From: Devosia rhizoryzae
GTDB taxonomy: Bacteria; Pseudomonadota; Alphaproteobacteria; Rhizobiales; Devosiaceae
DNA length: 64,000 nt
Direction: 5' to 3'
Assembly (NCBI RefSeq): GCF_016698665.1
Contig: NZ_CP068046.1
Coordinates: 2,232,001-2,296,000, forward strand
Shown: piece by piece, positions 57,284-64,000 of the stretch
Position numbering within the stretch: position 1 is the stretch's first letter
Layout of the letters: each line of letters opens with the position of its first letter
Program-made: the position numbers and the translations under genes
The notes under the pieces: model-generated
What the model was told of the DNA's origin: nothing
Databases searched by the model: none
Seen by the model: the letters and a program-made list of their open reading frames with translations, nothing else

Positions 57284-58135
57284 ATGTCGGTTCTCAAAGT
57301 ACTGAGCGCTCAACTCGACAGCATGACCCAGGCTGATCGGCAGATCGCGCGATTCATTATCGATCATCCCGAAAAGATGCTGACGCTTTCGTCGGCGGCC
57401 CTGGCGGAAGTGACCGGGCGCAGCCAGTCTAGCGTTGTCAAATTCAGCCAGAAGCTCGGCTATGGCGGCTATCAGCAGCTCAAGCTCGCGGTAAACAAGG
57501 CCAAGGCCATGGAGTGGCATACGCCGGGCGGCGTGATCCATGGCACCATCGATGCGGCGGATAGCTATGTCACCATCCTCCAAAAGTTGATTGGCTCGAA
57601 GCTGCTTTCGATGCGCGAAACGCTGGCGGCGAACAACGAGCAAACCATTGATTTGGCTTCGGAAGCTCTGGTCAGTGCTCGCAAGATCCAGCTTGCGGGT
57701 GTCGGCGCATCCTCCCTGGTAGCCAAGGACTTTTCCTTCAAGCTGTTGAAACTGGGGCGGGTCGCGCTGATCGACACCGACAGCCATATCCAGATTTCCA
57801 ATGCCTCGGCGCTCAATGATGCCGATGTGCTGCTGGCGCTGTCTTATTCGGGGCGAAGCGTTGAAACGCTGCGGATTGCCGAGACTGCGAAGCAACGGGG
57901 CGCCACGGTGATCTCGATGACCGGTCTACAACCCAATCCGCTGCTCGATCTGGCCGATATCCACCTGTTTACGGTTGCCGACGAAGAGCGGGTGCGATCG
58001 TCGGCCATCACCTCGCGCGACGCCCAGCTCATGCTGATGGACATGCTGTTCATCCTGATGGTGCGGCAGCAGGCGGATGCGCATGACTTCATCCATAATT
58101 CCGAAACCGCCGTCACCGTTCTCAAGGTCCGCTGA
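57284..58135 (+). CDS. RpiR-family transcriptional regulator (MurR-like)
   Basis: A 283-residue regulator with an N-terminal HTH_6 domain (MTQADRQIARFIIDHPEKMLTLSSAALAEVTGRSQSSVVKFSQKLGYGGYQQLK) and a C-terminal SIS phosphosugar-binding domain (IQLAGVGASSLVAKDFSFKLLKLG; LALSYSGRSVETL). ATG 57284 is preferred to GTG 57272 because GGTGG lies 8 bases upstream. It diverges from murQ and precedes the amino-sugar importer operon, both with matching operators, which parallels MurR of E. coli that responds to MurNAc-6-phosphate. Confidence 0.9.
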   Translation: MSVLKVLSAQLDSMTQADRQIARFIIDHPEKMLTLSSAALAEVTGRSQSSVVKFSQKLGYGGYQQLKLAVNKAKAMEWHTPGGVIHGTIDAADSYVTILQKLIGSKLLSMRETLAANNEQTIDLASEALVSARKIQLAGVGASSLVAKDFSFKLLKLGRVALIDTDSHIQISNASALNDADVLLALSYSGRSVETLRIAETAKQRGATVISMTGLQPNPLLDLADIHLFTVADEERVRSSAITSRDAQLMLMDMLFILMVRQQADAHDFIHNSETAVTVLKVR

Positions 58136-58220
58136 CGGGCGGGGTTGAAAACCTTTCGATGAACCGATGATGACGACCAATGTGTGAGAAAGCCGCAATC
58201 CGCTTCGTGATCGGATATTC

Positions 58221-58250
58221 TTGACACAATTAAAAATCGGAATTTACTAT
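58221..58250 (+). promoter_or_regulatory. Promoter of the amino-sugar importer operon
   Basis: TTGACA (58221-58226), an 18-bp spacer and TACTAT (58245-58250) lie 67 bp before the first gene. The -10 is inside the operator at 58239-58253. Confidence 0.6.
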
Positions 58251-58253
58251 TCT
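58239..58253. promoter_or_regulatory. MurR-type operator overlapping the importer promoter
   Basis: GGAATTTACTATTCT shares the GGAAT-N5-ATTC(C/T) pattern with the perfect repeat at 57156. It covers the -10 of the importer operon, the position expected for repression. Confidence 0.62.
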
Positions 58254-58316
58254 ACCGTGGCATTTGGATAAATGCCTTAGGACCTGCGTGGGGCGGGTCT
58301 GGTGGAGGAACACTTC

Positions 58317-59378
<1,062 letters not shown>

Positions 59379-59428
59379 GGGGGTTGCACAAGACCATTAC
59401 GAGACGTTTTCAAGGGAAGGGAATCCAG

Positions 59429-60667
59429 ATGAAAACCATACTCCGCACCGGGGCTATTTTGAGCGCCGTGCTTGTTGCTGCCCCAGCCTTCGCCCAGGAC
59501 CTGACGTTCTGGAGCTGGCGCCAGGAAGACCGCGCTGCCTACGAGCAGTTCATCGACACGTTCGAGGCGGCTAATCCGGGCATCACCGTCACCTTCGAAA
59601 CCTTTGAAGCAACCAACTACAACACCATCCTCTCGACCGCCCTTGCCGGCGGCACTGGTCCGGACGTAATGATGGTGCGTGCCTATGGCGGGCTCGAGAA
59701 CGTCGCCGTCGCTGGCTACCTCGAAGAGCTGACCACCGAAAGCGTCCCTGCCCTGGCCGAGTTTGCCGCTCCCGCAATCGCTGCCGAAAGTGTTCGCGCC
59801 GACAGCAAGATCTACGCCGTCCCCTTCGCCAGCCAGACCCAGCTCGTCATCTACAACGCCACGATCTTTGCCGATAACGGCGTCGAGGAGCCACAGACCT
59901 GGGACGAGCTGATGGCAGCAAGCCAAAAGCTCAAGGACGCCGGCATCATCCCCTTTGCCAACGGCACCGCCACCGCATGGCAGAACGAGACCGTAACCTT
60001 CGGCCTCGGCTCTTCGCTGATGGGCAAGGAATTTTACGACGAACTGATGGCTGGCACAGCCGACTTCACCGACGCGCGCTTCACCTCGGCACTGACCTCA
60101 GTCAATGAACTGGCCCAGGAATACTTCCCCGATGGCTTCATCGGCCTCGACTACCCATCCGCCCAGCAGTTGTTCTCCTCGGGCATGGCCGCAATGTTTG
60201 TGGGCGGCTCCTATGAACTCGCGACCTTCAAGGCGCAAAATCCCGATATCGAACTGGGTGTCTTTGCTGCGCCGGGCGAAAATGCGGATGACGCAAAGCT
60301 TGTCGGCCTTTACTTCGACGGCGGCTATGCGGTGAATGCGGCAACGCCCAACAAGGAAGCGGCGATCACCTTCGTCAACTACCTGGCAAGCCAGGAATTC
60401 GGCCAAGCCTTTGCCAACACGCTCAACAACATCTCGACCATTCCGGGCGTCACCTTCGACAACCCTCTGCTAGCCGAAGTCAACGAGCTCAACCAGTCCT
60501 CGATCCCCTACCTGATGCTCGCTCACTTCCGTTATGGCGAACCCTCCGGTTCGGTGCTGATCCAGGCTGAAATGCAAAAGCTGTTCTCGGGTGAAACGAC
60601 CCCCGAAGCCATCGGCGAAGCGCTGACCACCGGCCTTGCCGCCTGGTACGAGCCCTTCCAGAACTAG
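59429..60667 (+). CDS. Amino-sugar ABC importer substrate-binding protein
   Basis: A 412-residue periplasmic binding protein of solute-binding family 1. ATG 59429 follows AAGGGAAGG; the signal peptide is about residues 1-23 (GAILSAVLVAAPAFA), and the mature part starts QDLTFWSWRQEDRAAYEQF. It has the family's ALAGGTGPDVMMVRAYGGLE hinge. The ligand is probably MurNAc, GlcNAc or a short amino-sugar oligomer, inferred from MurQ, NanE and the regulator. Confidence 0.92.
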   Translation: MKTILRTGAILSAVLVAAPAFAQDLTFWSWRQEDRAAYEQFIDTFEAANPGITVTFETFEATNYNTILSTALAGGTGPDVMMVRAYGGLENVAVAGYLEELTTESVPALAEFAAPAIAAESVRADSKIYAVPFASQTQLVIYNATIFADNGVEEPQTWDELMAASQKLKDAGIIPFANGTATAWQNETVTFGLGSSLMGKEFYDELMAGTADFTDARFTSALTSVNELAQEYFPDGFIGLDYPSAQQLFSSGMAAMFVGGSYELATFKAQNPDIELGVFAAPGENADDAKLVGLYFDGGYAVNAATPNKEAAITFVNYLASQEFGQAFANTLNNISTIPGVTFDNPLLAEVNELNQSSIPYLMLAHFRYGEPSGSVLIQAEMQKLFSGETTPEAIGEALTTGLAAWYEPFQN

Positions 60668-60687
60668 GCGGCCACTCCCCCCGCCTT

Positions 60688-60731
60688 GTGGGGTGGAGCA
60701 TCGGGTCCTCCGGCCCGCTTCTCCACCCCAC
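60688..60731 (+). other. Intercistronic hairpin after the amino-sugar SBP gene
   Basis: A perfect 11-bp stem (GTGGGGTGGAG ... CTCCACCCCAC) encloses 22 bases that can form an inner CGGG/CCCG pair. It fills the 85-bp gap between the SBP and the first permease. No T-run. Confidence 0.75.
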
Positions 60732-60752
60732 CCTCACCTCAGCGAGCCCTCG

Positions 60753-61673
60753 ATGCCCCACTTTCGGATGACCGGCCGCGGCCTTTGGATCACGGCACTG
60801 ATCGTGCCGCCACTGTGCTTTGTGGCTCTGTTCATCGTTTATCCGATCATCTCGGCTTTCGCTTACGCCTTCTTCGACTGGCAGGGATTGCGCCGCCTCG
60901 ACTTCGTCGGCCTCGAAAATTTCCACACCGTGCTGTTCGTTGAGCCCTATCGGAGCTGGACGCTCAACGCCTTCAAGAACAACATCATCGTCTTCTTCGC
61001 GCTGATGGTGCTGCAGAACGGGCTGGGCTTTATCCTCGCCTATGCGCTCTGGCGCGAACTGCCCGGTACCCGCTTCCACCGTATCGCGGTGTTCCTGCCC
61101 GTGGTGCTCTCGACCATCATCGTCGCTTACCTCTTCAAGCTCTTCTACCACCCGCTTTTTGGCGTCGTGAACATCAGCCTCAAGAGCATCGGGCTGGGCG
61201 AATGGGCGCAGCCCTGGCTCGGTCAATCGGGCACGGCGCTCTGGAGCATCATCGCGGCGCAGGCCTGGCATATGGTTGGCTTCCCGACCCTCGTCTTTCT
61301 CGCCGGCATGCAGCGCATCCCGGGCGAAATTCTCGATGCCGTGCGCATGGAAACCGAAAGCGAATGGGTCAAGATCACCAAGATCGTCTGGCCGCTGGTT
61401 GCGCCCAGCGCCACCATTGTTTTCACGCTGCTGTTCGTCGGCGCGTTCAACTGGTTTGAGCTGCCCTATATCATGGGCGGACTTGACGGTTCGCCCTTCG
61501 GCTCCACGGACGTGCTGGGCCTTTATTTCTACCGCACTGCCTTCGGCAACGTATCGGCCGGCCAGCAGGATTTCGGCCTTGGCTCGGCGCTGGCCGTGCT
61601 GATCTTCATCAGCATCGCCGCGATCGCTACCGTCATCACCACGCGCCTGCGCGCCCGGGAAATCCAATTATGA
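60753..61673 (+). CDS. Amino-sugar ABC importer permease (MalF/UgpA type)
   Basis: A 306-residue permease with about six helices; its EAA loop is GEILDAVRMETESEWVKITKIVWPLV, in which Glu-Ala-Ala is changed to Leu-Asp-Ala. The start is ATG 60753. It overlaps the next permease gene by four bases. Confidence 0.92.
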   Translation: MPHFRMTGRGLWITALIVPPLCFVALFIVYPIISAFAYAFFDWQGLRRLDFVGLENFHTVLFVEPYRSWTLNAFKNNIIVFFALMVLQNGLGFILAYALWRELPGTRFHRIAVFLPVVLSTIIVAYLFKLFYHPLFGVVNISLKSIGLGEWAQPWLGQSGTALWSIIAAQAWHMVGFPTLVFLAGMQRIPGEILDAVRMETESEWVKITKIVWPLVAPSATIVFTLLFVGAFNWFELPYIMGGLDGSPFGSTDVLGLYFYRTAFGNVSAGQQDFGLGSALAVLIFISIAAIATVITTRLRAREIQL

Positions 61674-62533
61674 GCGTGGCCACCACCAATTACTATGATC
61701 GCCGGGGCATACTCGGCACGCTGGGCCGCGATGGTCTCTTGCAGATCATCCTCATCGCCAACACCATCCTGATGCTGGCGCCGATCGTCATCATGGTGTT
61801 TTCGGCCTTCAAGACCACGCCACAGATCTTCCAGTCGCCGTTCGGCATTCCGGACTTTAGCCAGGTCCAGAACTTCATCAAGATCTGGTCCGAAACCAAC
61901 TTCCTGCGTTACCTGCTCAATTCGTTTCTGGTCACCGGCGCCTCGATGCTGCTGATCCTGACGCTGGGCACCATGGCCGCCTATGCCATCGGCCGCTATG
62001 CCTTTACCGGCGCGAACTTCATCCTGATGTTCTTTTTGGCCGGCCTGACGCTGCCGCTGAAGCTCGCCATCATTCCGCTTTTCATGCTGATGCGGGACCT
62101 TTCGATCCTCAACAATCAGCTCAGCCTCATCTTCGTTTATACCGCCATGGGCCTGCCCTCGACGGTCTTCATCATGACCGGCTTCATCCGCACCCTGCCC
62201 AACGAGCTCGAGGATGCCGCGCGCATGGATGGCGCCTCGGAAGCGCGCATCATGTGGTCGATCATGCTGCCGCTGGTGCGTCCCGCAATGGTCATTGCCG
62301 GCATCCAGAATGTCGTGCCGATCTGGAACGACTTCTTTTTCCCGCTGGTCTTCATCCAGAACGACAGTTTGAAGACCCTGCCCCAGGGCCTCACCACCTT
62401 CATGGGCGAATATACGACGGACTGGGGCGTGCTGTTCTCGGGGCTGACGCTGTCGGCTGCGCCGATCATCATCATCTATATCGTCTTGTCACGGCAGTTC
62501 ATTGCCGGCATGACCTCGGGCGCCATCAAGTGA
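61670..62533 (+). CDS. Amino-sugar ABC importer permease (MalG type)
   Basis: A 287-residue permease with about six helices and the EAA loop NELEDAARMDGASEARIMWSIMLPLV. It overlaps both neighbours by four bases; the next gene begins with GTG inside its stop (GTGA). Confidence 0.93.
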   Translation: MSVATTNYYDRRGILGTLGRDGLLQIILIANTILMLAPIVIMVFSAFKTTPQIFQSPFGIPDFSQVQNFIKIWSETNFLRYLLNSFLVTGASMLLILTLGTMAAYAIGRYAFTGANFILMFFLAGLTLPLKLAIIPLFMLMRDLSILNNQLSLIFVYTAMGLPSTVFIMTGFIRTLPNELEDAARMDGASEARIMWSIMLPLVRPAMVIAGIQNVVPIWNDFFFPLVFIQNDSLKTLPQGLTTFMGEYTTDWGVLFSGLTLSAAPIIIIYIVLSRQFIAGMTSGAIK

Positions 62534-63195
62534 CGTTGCCTAAAGGCCTCATCGTGTCTTGCCAGGCGCGGGCGGACAATCCGCTGCATGGCCCGCAGTT
62601 CATGGGCGCCATGGCGCTGGCCGCGCGCGACGGCGGCGCGGTGGCCATCCGCGCCAATGGGGCGGCGGATGTCGCGGCGGTCGCCAAAGCCGGATTACCA
62701 GTGATCGGCATAAACAAGGTCTTTTCGGACCGCTATCCGGTCTACATCACGCCCGATTTCGCGTCGGCTGCGGCCATCGTCGAGGCCGGGGCGGCCATTG
62801 TCGCGCTCGACTGTACGGAACGGGCGCGCGCCGGCGGGCACCCGAGCGTTTTGATCCGCCGCATCAAGGATGAACTGGGCGCCGAAGTTTTTGCCGATAT
62901 CTCGACATTCGATGAAGGCATCAAGGCTGCCGATTGGGGCGCCGACTATGTCGCCACCACGCTTTCGGGCTATACCGAAGCCACCATGCCCAAGCCGGAC
63001 GAGCCTGATCTGCGGTTGCTGGGGGCCCTGACCGCGCGACTCGCAGTGCCGGTTGTAGCCGAAGGCCGCTTCAACACGCCTGATCTCGTGCGCCAGGCTT
63101 TCACCGCCGGAGCGCATGCGGTGGTCGTCGGCACCATGATCACCAATCCGCGCGAGATCACCCGCAGCTTCGTCCAGCAGGGCGTACCCCGATGA
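62530..63195 (+). CDS. nanE: N-acetylmannosamine-6-phosphate 2-epimerase
   Basis: A 221-residue TIM-barrel epimerase that interconverts ManNAc-6-phosphate and GlcNAc-6-phosphate. Family landmarks run in order: GLIVSCQARADNPLHG, AIRANG, PVIGINKVFSDRYPVYITP (catalytic Lys), ALDCTERARAGG, ADISTFDEG, VAEGRFNTPD (catalytic Glu) and HAVVVGTMITNPREIT. The length is exactly that of NanE. It starts with GTG 62530, overlapping the permease stop; earlier in-frame codons belong to the permease in another frame. It overlaps the kinase gene by four bases. Confidence 0.93.
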   Translation: MTLPKGLIVSCQARADNPLHGPQFMGAMALAARDGGAVAIRANGAADVAAVAKAGLPVIGINKVFSDRYPVYITPDFASAAAIVEAGAAIVALDCTERARAGGHPSVLIRRIKDELGAEVFADISTFDEGIKAADWGADYVATTLSGYTEATMPKPDEPDLRLLGALTARLAVPVVAEGRFNTPDLVRQAFTAGAHAVVVGTMITNPREITRSFVQQGVPR

Positions 63196-64000
63196 AAAAG
63201 GTGCATCTGGGCCTCGATGTCGGCGGTACGGCCAGTCGCTGGGTCGCCTGCGACCCGGATGGACAGGTGGTGGCGCGTGGCAGTGTCGATGGCGCGACTG
63301 CTCATGTGTTCAACCCCGCGGAGCGGCAGCGGCTAGGCACGGCTCTGGCGCAAATGGCAGCAGCGCTCGTCGCGGAAGACCTTGTGGCGGTCGGAATGGT
63401 GGGCGGGTTGACGGGCTTCGGAAGCGCCGCAGCGGCCGAAATTGCAGCGCTTGCCAAGGAAGCGCTAGGGCTGGCGCCGGCGCAACTGCTTCTCACCGAT
63501 GATATCGTTCTCGCCTTTGCGGCGCAGTTTCAGCCGGGCGAAGGCCATCTGATTTCCGCAGGCACCGGCTCCATCGGCGTTCACGTTGCGGCAGACGGCA
63601 AGATGACACGGGTGGGTGGCCGCGGCATCCTGATCGACGATGCCGGCTCCGGCAGTTGGATCGCCCTTCGCGCCCTTGATGCCATCTACCGTGTGCTGGA
63701 CCGCACTGGGTCCTTAGCCGAGGTGCAACGGCTTGCAGGGGCGCTGTTCGCCTTAGTTGGCGGCAGCGAATGGCACCATGTGCGTCAATATGTTTATGGC
63801 GGCGACCGCGGACGGATCGGCGCCCTGGCAGTCGGCGTCGCGCAGGCGGCCGAAGCTGGCGACGCGACTGCCCTCCAGATACTGGCAGAAGCCGGCGCAG
63901 AGCTGGCAAGACTCGCGCAAGCTCTTCAGACCCGTGCCGGCGATCGACCGATAGCCCTCATCGGCGGCGTGCTGAACCTTCATGGGTCGATCGGCACTGA
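63192..64000 (+). CDS. BadF/BadG-type N-acetylhexosamine kinase (3' end cut by window edge)
   Basis: The first 269 residues of an ASKHA-fold kinase of the BadF/BadG/BcrA/BcrD family, which includes GlcNAc kinase and the GlcNAc/MurNAc kinase MurK. The phosphate-1 loop is GLDVGGTASRWVACD (near residue 7), the catalytic-Asp region LLTDDIVLAFAAQF and phosphate-2 loop ISAGTGSIGVHVAADG follow, then GSGSWIALRALDAIYR. It would phosphorylate the imported amino sugar at O6. ATG 63192 overlaps the nanE stop by four bases. The C-terminus lies beyond the window. Confidence 0.9.
   Translation, partial: MKKVHLGLDVGGTASRWVACDPDGQVVARGSVDGATAHVFNPAERQRLGTALAQMAAALVAEDLVAVGMVGGLTGFGSAAAAEIAALAKEALGLAPAQLLLTDDIVLAFAAQFQPGEGHLISAGTGSIGVHVAADGKMTRVGGRGILIDDAGSGSWIALRALDAIYRVLDRTGSLAEVQRLAGALFALVGGSEWHHVRQYVYGGDRGRIGALAVGVAQAAEAGDATALQILAEAGAELARLAQALQTRAGDRPIALIGGVLNLHGSIGT

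Overview
The window is GC-rich, gene-dense alphaproteobacterial DNA. It looks most like the Hyphomicrobiales (Rhizobium/Devosia-type), judging from the density of ABC uptake operons, LacI- and RpiR-family regulators and the typical ATGA/GTGA gene overlaps. The genus is an inference. Nearly everything is catabolic: six substrate-binding proteins (SBPs), each with its own permeases and ATPase, surrounded by the enzymes that would process the imported compound. I saw no rRNA, CRISPR array, intact phage or insertion sequence.

Layout. (1) 1-3.8 kb: a sugar-type module with two LacI regulators, a Gfo/Idh/MocA dehydrogenase and a TIM-barrel isomerase; two GTAAACGTTT operators lie in the divergent gap. 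(2) 3.9-11.5 kb, minus strand: an autoregulated operon lacI - FAD oxidoreductase - SBP - two permeases - MalK/UgpC-type ATPase - TIM-barrel protein, with two abutting 16-bp operators at its head. (3) 11.7-13.0 kb: a membrane diguanylate cyclase and a small HTH protein. (4) 13.0-32.2 kb: a purine/pyrimidine salvage supercluster. On the minus strand are a CodA-like cytosine deaminase, a four-gene BMP-type nucleoside importer and an adenine-deaminase-like protein. Divergent from them is an eight-gene operon in which a PotABCD-type importer is fused by overlaps to an MtaD-like deaminase, an M20 hydrolase, a canonical adenine deaminase and a nucleoside hydrolase. An M20D amidohydrolase and a phosphoribosyltransferase follow. 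(5) 32.2-33.0 kb: a gene-poor scar holding the 3' half of a tRNA-Arg(CCG), probably an attachment site. (6) 33.0-47.8 kb: an oligopeptide-importer region with a gamma-glutamyltransferase homologue of altered nucleophile, two DUF885-type proteins, three NAD(P)-dependent dehydrogenase-like proteins, a VOC protein and a divergent LysR regulator. (7) 48.2-64 kb: a murein-recycling / N-acetylmuramate locus with GNAT, AnmK, a serine hydrolase, a muropeptide-type Opp importer, a nagZ relic, MurQ and a divergent MurR-like RpiR regulator. These are followed by a second operon with a sugar ABC importer, NanE and a BadF-type amino-sugar kinase cut by the window end.

How it works together. In region 7, imported muropeptides and amino sugars would converge on GlcNAc-6-phosphate: AnmK and the BadF kinase make MurNAc-6-P/GlcNAc-6-P, MurQ removes the lactyl ether, and NanE feeds in ManNAc-6-P. 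GGAAT-N5-ATTCC-type sites lie in front of both murQ and the sugar-importer operon, the latter overlapping the -10 box, so one regulator could control both. In region 4, import, deamination, N-glycosidic cleavage and phosphoribosyl transfer form a salvage route. A recurring feature is a hairpin directly after every one of the six SBP genes.
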